This document shows positions 24,062 to 31,816 of a DNA stretch of 64,000 nt, piece after piece; position 1 is the first letter of the stretch; every line of letters begins with the position of its first letter. The stretch is from Hyalangium versicolor (GTDB lineage: Bacteria; Myxococcota; Myxococcia; Myxococcales; Myxococcaceae). Below the pieces are notes generated by a model. That model searched no databases. It had not been told where the DNA came from and was given only the letters and a program-made list of their open reading frames with translations. The DNA lies in the NCBI RefSeq assembly GCF_020103695.1, contig NZ_JAHXBF010000003.1:372001-436000 (forward strand), written 5' to 3'. The position numbers and the translations under genes were made by a program.

Positions 24062-24751
24062 ATGGCAACAAATCAGATCGCAGTACGTGTGTCCGTTCTC
24101 GAGGGACCTTGGTCGGCCTACAAAGGCCTGGCCGATGGACTTCGAGGTGAGGGTCTTCAGATCATGTCCGTTGCGCGGGATGCCCGTGCTCTGCTGGACA
24201 GTTTGGGGACAGACCCACCGCAGGTGGCCATCCTGGATGTGGAAGCGGATGGAGACACGGCGGAAGGGTGCTCGGTGACAGAGGGCATCAGCCTGCTGCG
24301 CGAGGCCCGTAAGCGCCGGCTCGAAGTCCGCATGCTGATGCTGGCGGCGGTCAACGCTCCGGAGGTCATCTCCCAGTGCTTCGATGAGGGCGCCTCGGGC
24401 TACCTCTTCCGCGTAGGCCTGGGGGTGGGCTCGGTGGCCAATGCCATTCAGGGGCTCGTGAAGGGAGAGCGTCTGTTCCCCGTTCAGCTGCTGCGCAATG
24501 ACTTCGAGCAGCCGCCCGCCGTCACCCAGCCCGCCAGCGTGCTGCACACGCTCACGCAGCGGGAGCGCGAGGTGCTCGCCTATGTGGCGGGAGGCGCGGA
24601 CAACCTGAAGATCTCCGCGCACCTGCAGATCGCCGAGCGCACGGTGAAGTCCCACGTGACACAGCTCTACCGGAAGCTGGGAGCGGAGAACCGGACCCAG
24701 CTGGCGCTCCGGGCTTGCCACCTGGGCGTGCGCCCGCCGCCAGATCTCTGA
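24062..24751 (+). CDS. fruA: FruA-like developmental response regulator (NarL/FixJ type)
   Basis: 229 residues from the ATG at 24062, the length of Myxococcus xanthus FruA, a DNA-binding regulator needed for fruiting body formation and sporulation downstream of C-signalling. Asp59, in QVAILDV, is at the position of the proposed phosphorylation site in FruA. The usual acidic pair after the first strand is reduced to VLEGPW, in keeping with FruA being an atypical receiver. The LuxR-type helix-turn-helix is at about 165-225 (LTQREREVLAYVAGG, IAERTVKSHVTQLYRKLG). A G-rich Shine-Dalgarno-like run lies upstream, and the frame extending to 24041 is less likely. The assignment rests on length, the Asp position and remembered sequence. 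Confidence 0.85.
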   Translation: MATNQIAVRVSVLEGPWSAYKGLADGLRGEGLQIMSVARDARALLDSLGTDPPQVAILDVEADGDTAEGCSVTEGISLLREARKRRLEVRMLMLAAVNAPEVISQCFDEGASGYLFRVGLGVGSVANAIQGLVKGERLFPVQLLRNDFEQPPAVTQPASVLHTLTQREREVLAYVAGGADNLKISAHLQIAERTVKSHVTQLYRKLGAENRTQLALRACHLGVRPPPDL

Positions 24752-24932
24752 GGCGTCGGTGTCTCACAGGTGAGTGGAGCGCCTTCACGCAGGTTCCGCC
24801 TCTCGGGTTTTGGGGGGCGGAGCGCAGGGCCTTCCTGGGGCTCAGTACCCCGGGAAGGGCATGGCAGGGACGCGGGACGGCAGGGGGCCGGGCACATATG
24901 CTCGACCTGTCCTCCATGGAAAGGCGTGCCGC

Positions 24933-26057
24933 GTGCTCCGCTCCCTCCTGATCATCGCCTGTGTCGTTGGAATCGGCTGCGCCTCGGGTCCCAGGCCGAA
25001 GCCTGGAGCTGACACGGAATCGCCCTCGGTGGCCCAGCCTGCGTCTCTTCGTGAGCACCCGGACTTCCTCTCTCCGGCGGATGTGATGAAGCGCCTGGAA
25101 GAGTCGAAGGTGAGCTACCGGCTCGAGCCGACGGACTCACCGCCCGGAGGCTGGGCGGAGCAGTTGTGGCCCCAGCGTGTCGAGGCCTTGCCCTTTCCCC
25201 GCGTGGTGGTCGAGAACGGCCAGCGGGTCATCCAGGCGTGGCCGGAGAACCGCAAGGCGGAGGAGCTGATCATCCAGGGCGAGGGGCACTACCAGGCCCG
25301 GCGCTACGCGGAGGCGGAGAAGCTCTACGCGCAGGCGGTCGAGCTGTGCCCCCAGTGCTACCTGGCGCGCGCGTACCTGGGGGACGCGAAGCTCTTTGGC
25401 GGAGATGCCGCCGCGGCGCTCGTCGACTACAAGAAGGCCGCGGAGATCAATCCGGATGACTATCGGCTCTATTACTTCCAGGGCAGCGCGCTCGCGAGGC
25501 TCGGCCGGTTGGAGGAGGCGCGTGAGGCTTTCGCCTGGTCCCTGGTCCTGAATCCGCGCAATCCCACCCTGCGCAAGTTCTTTCGGGAGAACCGGCAGCT
25601 GGGGATCCTGGTCGAGGACGATGTGTTGGTCCCCCGAGGCTTCGCGCGTGAGGACGGCAAGGACATCCTGGTCGAGTTCGATCCAGGCTATGGCGCCGCG
25701 TGGTTGGCCTTCGCCAACTGCAAGGCGATGTGGATCGGCGAGGCGGCGCACCGAGAGGAGATGACGGGGACCGCCGAGCGCCACTTCTCCTCGACCGAGG
25801 AGACCGAGTGCCTGATGTCGGTGGCCATGGTGCACGCGGCGCAGAGCGAGCGGGGGGACGATGACCCGATGGACTCCTCGCTGGACCGGCTGATGGCTGT
25901 CATTGAGGACGGCATGATGTCGGAGCTGGTCCTGTTCGAGCTGGCCGCCCGGGTGCATCCTCAGTACACGCTGACGCTCGATGATGCGGAACGGCAGCGG
26001 TTGAAGGCGTACGTGCTCCAGCACGTGCTGCTGTCCGTGCGCGGCATCAACCTCTGA
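24933..26057 (+). CDS. TPR-repeat lipoprotein
   Basis: 374 residues from a GTG at 24933, chosen because it begins a signal peptide (MLRSLLIIACVVGIGCASG) with lipobox GIGC and has GGAAAGG upstream; the longer frame to 24774 is not coding-like. Residues 100-240 hold three TPR units (AEELIIQGEGHYQARRYAEAEKLY, CYLARAYLGDAKLFGGDAAAAL, DYRLYYFQGSALARLGRLEEA). The C-terminal 150 residues form a domain I do not recognise (DPGYGAAWLAFANCKAMWIGE). TPRs mediate protein-protein contacts; the protein is probably anchored in an envelope membrane. It is separated from fruA by 180 bp without a clear terminator. Confidence 0.8.
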   Translation: MLRSLLIIACVVGIGCASGPRPKPGADTESPSVAQPASLREHPDFLSPADVMKRLEESKVSYRLEPTDSPPGGWAEQLWPQRVEALPFPRVVVENGQRVIQAWPENRKAEELIIQGEGHYQARRYAEAEKLYAQAVELCPQCYLARAYLGDAKLFGGDAAAALVDYKKAAEINPDDYRLYYFQGSALARLGRLEEAREAFAWSLVLNPRNPTLRKFFRENRQLGILVEDDVLVPRGFAREDGKDILVEFDPGYGAAWLAFANCKAMWIGEAAHREEMTGTAERHFSSTEETECLMSVAMVHAAQSERGDDDPMDSSLDRLMAVIEDGMMSELVLFELAARVHPQYTLTLDDAERQRLKAYVLQHVLLSVRGINL

Positions 26058-26094
26058 GCGGTGGACACGGGCTGCAGGTTCCGGGAGGACTCCC

Positions 26095-26853
26095 ATGCCG
26101 GCGACGATGATGCCTGACCTCCAGGTGCAGTGGGCGCGGCCTCCCTCCTCGTGGAGGGAGCGCGTCGAGTTCATGCTCTGGCAGCCTGCTCAGGCGACAC
26201 AGGCTCGAGCGCACGAGGTGACGCCCGACGCCAATGTGGACCTGCTCATCGAGCTGTCCGAGTCGGATTGCAGGGCGTGGCTCTATGGCCCGGTGACACG
26301 GACGGCCCGATTCCGGACCCGCGAGGGCTGTGACTACTGTGTCGTCCACTTCCTGCCCGGTGCCATGCCGCGGTTGGTGGATGCCTGCCCGGCCGAGCTC
26401 GTTGACACCGCGGTGGAGTTGCGGAGCGTGGGAGGCGTGTCCGTCGACGGGCTTGGGGAACAGCTCGTTCGTGCCCGATCGATGGAGCAGCGGTGGCAGC
26501 TCATGGGGGGCGTGCTCCGGAGCGCCACGTGGCCGGAGCTCGACACGTTCGATCGGGCTTGGCGCTATCTCCAGGCCCAGGAGGACATGCCGAGCGTGGC
26601 GCAGTTGTCGGAAGCGCTCCACCTGAGCTCTCGCACGCTGGAGCGGGCCTTCCAGGAGCGCTTGGGCTTCTCTCCGAGGACCTTTCGCCGGATCCACCGG
26701 TTGCAGCAGGCTCTGGCGAAGTTGCGCTCGGAGTCAGCTCGCTCCCTGACCGAGATCGCGCTGGCGAGCGGTTATGCGGATCATGCCCACCTGACTCGGG
26801 AGGTCCGAGCCCTCACGGGCAGGACTCCCACGGAGTTCCGGGAGCACGGCTGA
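26095..26853 (+). CDS. AraC family transcriptional regulator
   Basis: 252 residues. The C-terminal 90 residues are an AraC double helix-turn-helix: SVAQLSEALHLSSRTLERAFQ for the first, and LTEIALASGYADHAHLTREVR for the second, ending with TGRTPTEFRE as in the family consensus. The N-terminal domain carries a DUF6597-like arrangement (DANVDLLIEL, VHFLPGAMPRLVD), a cupin-like sensor found in many AraC regulators. It is followed by the C45 family gene 58 bp downstream on the same strand, a plausible target. Confidence 0.9.
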   Translation: MPATMMPDLQVQWARPPSSWRERVEFMLWQPAQATQARAHEVTPDANVDLLIELSESDCRAWLYGPVTRTARFRTREGCDYCVVHFLPGAMPRLVDACPAELVDTAVELRSVGGVSVDGLGEQLVRARSMEQRWQLMGGVLRSATWPELDTFDRAWRYLQAQEDMPSVAQLSEALHLSSRTLERAFQERLGFSPRTFRRIHRLQQALAKLRSESARSLTEIALASGYADHAHLTREVRALTGRTPTEFREHG

Positions 26854-26911
26854 GCCACACGTGTCGCATTCGTTCAAGCGGCGCCGGGGCCCTGGCCGTA
26901 CGTTGCGTCCC

Positions 26912-27979
26912 ATGACGACGCGCAAGCTTCAGGTCGTGGAGTGCCAGGGGACCCCGCGACAGATCGGACAGCAGTGGGGCGAGGGATGTCGAGCCAGCTT
27001 CCGGACTTCGCTCGACGTGCTCTTCCAGGGGCTGGCCTCCGGGCCCTTCCAGGCTTCTCGCGAGGATGTGGTGCGCACGGCCATGAAGCTCGAGCCCAAC
27101 GTGCGAGCCTTCGATCCCGAGGCTCTGGAGCTCATCCGAGGCCAGTCGGAGGGAGCGGGCATCCCTTACGAGGAGGCCTTCGCGCTCCAGTGCATGCTCG
27201 AGGTGGCCATCAACTACGCGCAGATCGGCGCCATGTGCACGTCCTTCGCCCTCACCGGGAAGGCCACCGCGGACGGGCGGGCGTTGCTGGGGCAGAACAT
27301 CGACTGGAGCCCGGAGGCCACGGTGGATCTGATCCGCGTGCGATACCCGGACGGACGCACGCTGCTGTCGCTGTGTCTCTCCTGCGCGCCGTACTACCAC
27401 CTGAGCAGCGAAGGGCTGGCCAACTGCTCCAACCTGACGCTGGTGGCTCCCCAGCCGTGCCGCTCCATCGTGCCGCTGGGGATCTACCTGCCCAAGGCCC
27501 TGCGCCAGCCGGGGCTGAGCGCGGCGATGACGATGCTCGCGGGGGTGGCTCGAGGCTTCGGTGCGTACCTGATGGCGGACGCGGAGGGGCGCGTGCTCGG
27601 GTTCGAGAGCACCTACGACGATCGGGCCGTCCTGGAGCCCGAGCGGGGTGTCCTCGTTCACGCCAACCACTACCAGGCTGAGCGGCTACGTGCGCTCGAT
27701 ATCACCCATCAGTTCGTGCCGTGCACCCACGGGCGAGCCACGCGGATCCAGGAACTCATCGCCGCGGAGTACGGGCGGCTGACTCCGGAGCGGTTGATGG
27801 GGTTCTTGTCCGACCACGGCAATCCGGGCGGGCGCCTGTGCCGCCATGACGAGCAGCCAGCTCCCGGCCAGATGCCGATGGTGACCAAGGCGGCGGTGGT
27901 GATGTCTCCCTCTCAGCGGACGATGTGGGTGGCCGCGGGGCCCGCGTGCCGCGAAGGCTTCGTGGAGTACCGCGTGTGA
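26912..27979 (+). CDS. C45 family autoproteolytic acyltransferase/hydrolase
   Basis: 355 residues. Family C45 (isopenicillin N acyltransferase-like) enzymes are Ntn hydrolases that cleave themselves before a nucleophilic cysteine; here the cysteine is in AQIGAMCTSFALTG at about residue 110, followed by ADGRALLGQNIDW, which is typical of the active subunit. The block YEEAFALQCMLE belongs to the propeptide side. LVHANHY and the C-terminal AVVMSPSQRTMWVAAGPAC complete the pattern. I chose the ATG at 26912 (TTRKLQVVECQGTP); a GTG at 26861 is possible but adds a basic stretch without homology. The substrate is unknown; acyl-amino acid or peptide amide bonds are usual. Confidence 0.88.
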   Translation: MTTRKLQVVECQGTPRQIGQQWGEGCRASFRTSLDVLFQGLASGPFQASREDVVRTAMKLEPNVRAFDPEALELIRGQSEGAGIPYEEAFALQCMLEVAINYAQIGAMCTSFALTGKATADGRALLGQNIDWSPEATVDLIRVRYPDGRTLLSLCLSCAPYYHLSSEGLANCSNLTLVAPQPCRSIVPLGIYLPKALRQPGLSAAMTMLAGVARGFGAYLMADAEGRVLGFESTYDDRAVLEPERGVLVHANHYQAERLRALDITHQFVPCTHGRATRIQELIAAEYGRLTPERLMGFLSDHGNPGGRLCRHDEQPAPGQMPMVTKAAVVMSPSQRTMWVAAGPACREGFVEYRV

Positions 27980-28005
27980 AGCCGCGGAGGGCAGGGGGCG
28001 CTGGC

Positions 28006-28668
28006 TCAGAGTCGCGCTGACAGGGCTCCGCGTACGGACTTGGAGACCGCGGAAGCCTGGGGCAGCAGCTCATCCGGCAGCCAGTAGTAGAGGACGTGAT
28101 CCGCGTTCTCCACGCTGGAGCGGGTGAAGGCCATCCCTCGAATCTGAGCGCGCTCGGGAGCCTGGGGCAGGCAGCGCTTGCACAGGCACGGCAGCGTCGA
28201 TTTGGGATCGTGGCCCGTGAGGTTGACGAGGTCCTCCTGTGGGGGCAGCTCGGCTGCGGCGCCTCCAGGGGTGGCGTTTGCCTGGAGCAGCAGGCCGACA
28301 TCCGCGGCCGTCAGCGCTCGGGGCGTCTGGAGCGACATGCCCAGGGCTCCCTTTGCCGCGCTGATGCCCTTTCCCGACTCGAAGCGGAGGCGAGGGATCA
28401 GCGCGGTGATGTCGGTGATGGGGACGCGGTTGGGGCTGGCGGCCCACTCGTCCCCCTTGAACTTCAGATTCTCGAGCACCGCCACCAGCCAGAGCGCCTC
28501 CTTGGGAGGGCGCACGGTGACGAGGAAGAGGCGCCCACCCGACTTCAGCGGATCGAGGTGTCGGCTGCCGCTGCGGTACCGATCGAGGGGAAGGACGTCG
28601 CCCGGCTTCTTGCCAGCGGCCTCCTTCTCGAAGATCGCCTTGCTGATGATGGCCAGCATGTCAGGCAT
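28006..28668 (-). CDS. Conserved-looking protein of unknown function
   Basis: 220 residues, no signal peptide or membrane segment. I do not recognise the family. Visible features are a mixed alpha/beta N-terminal 110 residues with RLFLVTVRPPKEALWLVAVLENLKF, a CLCKRCL cluster near residue 165 that could bind metal, and a C-terminal segment ADHVLYYWLPDELLPQAS. The coding strand has the G/C pattern of the third codon position seen in neighbouring genes, so it is very likely real. It diverges from the HEAT/AKR fusion gene, with 37 bp between the starts. Confidence 0.65.
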   Translation of the reverse strand: MPDMLAIISKAIFEKEAAGKKPGDVLPLDRYRSGSRHLDPLKSGGRLFLVTVRPPKEALWLVAVLENLKFKGDEWAASPNRVPITDITALIPRLRFESGKGISAAKGALGMSLQTPRALTAADVGLLLQANATPGGAAAELPPQEDLVNLTGHDPKSTLPCLCKRCLPQAPERAQIRGMAFTRSSVENADHVLYYWLPDELLPQASAVSKSVRGALSARL

Positions 28669-28705
28669 GGGCGGAGTGTATCAGGCCGCGTAGAGTTTGT
28701 GTCTC

Positions 28706-31576
28706 ATGACTCCCTTGGATCCGGCCGCTGTTCGGCTGTTCGACGAAGCCGCGGAGGTGCGGCGCGAGGCGGTGGAGGCCGTCGATGTGGCGGTGCTCGC
28801 GGGCTGCTATGCCCTGCGTCAGGCCCTGCTGGGTGATGAGGACGCCGAGGTCCGGTCCTCCGCGGCACGTCGGCTCGGTGAGACACGGGATCGCCGCTTC
28901 GCCCCCGCGTTGATCGAAGCTCTGAGCGATCCAATGCCCTCGGTTCGGGATCGGGCCTGGCGTGCGCTGGCTCGGCTAGGCGCTCGGGAGTTGCTGCCCG
29001 CGGCGGAGCGGGCTGTCCATGAGGAGCCTGTGTGGTGGGTGCGCCGAGCCGCAGTTCGGGCAGCGGCCTCGGTGGTAGGTGCCGAGGCGCTGGCGCTCCT
29101 TCTTCGCATCCTGGAGGACCCGTTCTGGCGGGTGCGGAACGCGGCGGTGCAGGCACTCCTCTGGTTGGGGGAGGGCGATGCGCAGGTGCGCCAGCAGGTT
29201 CGCTCGGCCGGGGAGGCTGCACAGCCTGGGCCGGTGAAGGCGGCGGCTGCGTATCTGGAAGGGATTTGGAGCACTTCGCCCGCGTCGGCTTCGGGAACGG
29301 GTGTTGGCGTGCCTGCTCCGGTGTCTGCGGGGACGGGGTTGGAGGATGAGGATCCCGCGGTGGTGACGGCAAGGCTGGAGCGGATGCCGGCCTCGGAGGT
29401 GCCTCCCGTCAAACTGGTGGAGTGGTTGGGAGATCCGCATGAGCCCTTGCGAGCCCTGGCACGGCGGCGGCTGATCGAGCGGCGGGATCCCGAAGCTGTT
29501 CGGCTCGCGATGCGGTGGTTGGACGAGCCGCGCGTCCCTCACGCCGCCGAGGAGGTTCGCACGCTGCTCGAGCGCATCGACGTGGACGCGCTCTCCCTGG
29601 CTTCGCGCATCCTGGACGAGCCACCGAGGCCGGGCGCTGTGGCCTGGGCGGCCCAGATTGCCGTGAAGCGGGATCAGGCGGAGCTCATCGAACGCGTTCG
29701 CGTGCTGTGCCGCCATGCGGAGCCCGACATCCGGCGCGCGGCGCTCTCCGGGTTGGCCTTCGATCCCGCGAGCCGGGCCGAGGTGCTCTCGGCGCTCGAG
29801 GATCCGGATGCATCGGTTCGAGAGGAGGTCATCGCTGCCTGGGAGCGTCGGCCTCCAGCGCCTTCGGCCATCCAGGCATTCGGCAGGGCCCTCGTGGCTT
29901 TCGCGCCTCGTGCGAGCACGCCCCGGGAGCGCCGCGCCGTGGCGGAAGGCGCCGGCAGCGTGGGCGACGAGGCACTGCTCGCGCATCTCTCGACGGATGC
30001 GGATGCGTCGGTCCGAGCGGTGGCTCTTGGGGAGCGCTCGGTGCGAGGAAGCCTCTCGGACGTGGAGCGCCGTGAGGCCCTCTCGCATGAGGACCCGTGG
30101 ATTCGCACGGCGGTCCTCGACGTGGCCTCGGCGCGCGGGGCTTGCGAGGACGATGCGGCGCTCTCCGTGCGGCGTGCCGCGCTGTCGCTCCTGACTTCGG
30201 GGGACGCGAAGCTCTCTCCCGAGGAGCGTGGCAGCATCGGCCTCGCCAGCGCGCGTTCCCAGGATCCGTGGATGCAGGCTCGGGGAGCGGAGCTGCTTGT
30301 CCCCGAGAGGAAGCGAGAGGAGCTGGAGGCCCTGCTGCGTCTGTCGCGAGCCTCCTCACCGATGGTTCGCTCCGCCGCGGCTGCGGTGTTGGAAGAGTGC
30401 GAGTCGCTCGATGCGCTCCTGACCGACTTGCTGCGAGGTGCCGCACGCACGCAGGACTCCGAAGTCCGTGCCTCTGCGTACACCTGGCTGCTGCGCCGGG
30501 CGGATCCGGCCGCATTCGAGTTCCTGTGCGCCGCCCTACGAGACGCCTCCGAGCCGGGGAGCGTGGTGGCTCACCTGGAGGCGATGACCCTCGTCTTCCC
30601 GGACGAAGCCTTCACTGCGGCGCCCGACATCGAGATGCGTCGTCCCACGCGGCAGCGCCAGGAGAAGACAGGCCCGAAGCGGCCCGCCCCGGAACTCTCG
30701 CCACGAGCCTCCTGGCGCCCGCTTGGGAACACGGGGCTGAGTGTGTCTCCGCTCGTTGTCTCGGGGGCGAATGGCCTGTCGGCTGCCTCGCTCACGGAGG
30801 CCTACGAGGCGGGAGTGAACTCCTTCTTCTGGGAGCCGGATTACACCCTGCTCACGCGTTTCCTGCGCACGAGCCGGGGGAGGAGAGAGGAACTCGTACT
30901 GGTGGCGGGCACCTACCATTCGGGGGCTGCGGCGATCCGGCGAGACGTGGAGTCCGCGCTGCGCCAGCTCCGCACCGACTGGTTGGATGTCTTCCTCCTC
31001 TTCTGGGTGCGTTCTCCCGAGCGGCTCAATCCCGAGGACTTCGAGACCCTGGAGGCGCTGCGAGCCGAGGGCAAGCTCCGCGCATTCGGCTTCTCCACCC
31101 ACCTGCGAGATCTGGCTGTGGAGGCGATCCGGCGCAATCCGTGGCCGGTGGTGATGACGCGCCATAGCGCCGCGCATCCAGGCGCGGAGGCGGCCTTCTT
31201 CCCGGAGGCACTCGCGCGAGGTACGGGCGTGCTGACCTTCACCGCCACCTGCTACGGGCGGCTGCTGCGGCCCGTGCCGGGGATGCCTTCGGACTCGGCA
31301 CTCCCGAGCGCGGTGGACTGCTACCGCTACAGCCTCACGCAGCCGGGAGTGAGCGCGTGCCTCACCGCGCCCCGCAGCCACCGCGAGCTGCTGCAGAACC
31401 TGGAGGTGCTCTCGCGGCCGCACATGGTGCCCGAGGCCCTGGAGGCCATGCGTGCCCACGGGGCTCGGGTCCGTGCGCGGAACCAGCAGTTCAACGCTCT
31501 GGTGCGCCAGGCGCCCGGAGGCACGCGCGACACGTTCCTGGAACTCCTGGAGGAGGACGAGGCTCCTCCGACCTGA
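28706..31576 (+). CDS. HEAT-repeat protein fused to a degenerate aldo/keto reductase domain
   Basis: 956 residues. Residues 1-640 are at least ten HEAT-like repeats (LGDEDAEVRSSAARRLGE, DPMPSVRDRAWRALARLGA, EDPFWRVRNAAVQALLWLGE and more). After a basic linker, residues 675-930 follow the aldo/keto reductase order: LGNTGLSVSPLVVSGAN, the barrel strand DWLDVFLLFWV, then GKLRAFGFSTH. The catalytic Lys strand reads LVLVAGTY without Lys, and the catalytic His strand, normally IHW, reads LFW, so two of the four catalytic residues are absent. It is probably a binding or scaffold protein rather than an enzyme. The ATG at 28706 is preferred over a GTG frame nine bases upstream. Confidence 0.85.
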   Translation: MTPLDPAAVRLFDEAAEVRREAVEAVDVAVLAGCYALRQALLGDEDAEVRSSAARRLGETRDRRFAPALIEALSDPMPSVRDRAWRALARLGARELLPAAERAVHEEPVWWVRRAAVRAAASVVGAEALALLLRILEDPFWRVRNAAVQALLWLGEGDAQVRQQVRSAGEAAQPGPVKAAAAYLEGIWSTSPASASGTGVGVPAPVSAGTGLEDEDPAVVTARLERMPASEVPPVKLVEWLGDPHEPLRALARRRLIERRDPEAVRLAMRWLDEPRVPHAAEEVRTLLERIDVDALSLASRILDEPPRPGAVAWAAQIAVKRDQAELIERVRVLCRHAEPDIRRAALSGLAFDPASRAEVLSALEDPDASVREEVIAAWERRPPAPSAIQAFGRALVAFAPRASTPRERRAVAEGAGSVGDEALLAHLSTDADASVRAVALGERSVRGSLSDVERREALSHEDPWIRTAVLDVASARGACEDDAALSVRRAALSLLTSGDAKLSPEERGSIGLASARSQDPWMQARGAELLVPERKREELEALLRLSRASSPMVRSAAAAVLEECESLDALLTDLLRGAARTQDSEVRASAYTWLLRRADPAAFEFLCAALRDASEPGSVVAHLEAMTLVFPDEAFTAAPDIEMRRPTRQRQEKTGPKRPAPELSPRASWRPLGNTGLSVSPLVVSGANGLSAASLTEAYEAGVNSFFWEPDYTLLTRFLRTSRGRREELVLVAGTYHSGAAAIRRDVESALRQLRTDWLDVFLLFWVRSPERLNPEDFETLEALRAEGKLRAFGFSTHLRDLAVEAIRRNPWPVVMTRHSAAHPGAEAAFFPEALARGTGVLTFTATCYGRLLRPVPGMPSDSALPSAVDCYRYSLTQPGVSACLTAPRSHRELLQNLEVLSRPHMVPEALEAMRAHGARVRARNQQFNALVRQAPGGTRDTFLELLEEDEAPPT

Positions 31577-31614
31577 TGAAGGCTTCACACGCTGCGTGGA
31601 ATGTGCTGGAGTCA

Positions 31615-31780
31615 ACAGTGCTCCTGGGGTCGCGTGCAGCCAGCCTTCCGTCCGCGATGTCACGTCGCGGCTGCTAGCGATACCCATTGAAGAACGAACC
31701 GCGACGAGGTCCGCCCGGCGGGCTTTTCGACCTTGTCAGCGGCTCTGCCGTGCAGGTGGCGGCGGCCCCAGGAGCGCTGT
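31615..31780 (+). ncRNA. Retron msr-msd non-coding RNA
   Basis: The region just upstream of the reverse transcriptase is bounded by a 15-bp inverted repeat: a1 at 31615-31629 (ACAGTGCTCCTGGGG) and a2 at 31766-31780 (CCCCAGGAGCGCTGT). They pair at every position, with one G-U. Between them, 136 nt hold a first hairpin (CCGCGA at 31652-31657 with TCGCGG at 31665-31670, 7-nt loop) expected of msr, and a longer imperfect hairpin at 31699-31742 (CCGCGACGAGGTC with GACCTTGTC-A-GCGG) expected of msd. Guanosines directly after a1 are candidates for the 2',5' branch point. The a2 arm ends 36 nt before the reverse transcriptase start. The inverted repeat and gene order are seen directly; the reading as msr-msd is inference from known retrons. 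Confidence 0.78.
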
Positions 31781-31816
31781 GTCTTGCGCCGCACGGGGAG
31801 CGAACCCCAGGAGAGC

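Noticed and set aside
31733..31816. A longer start for the reverse transcriptase
   Set aside because: It would read through the a2 arm of the retron RNA. The ATG at 31817 has a strong AGGAGA before it.
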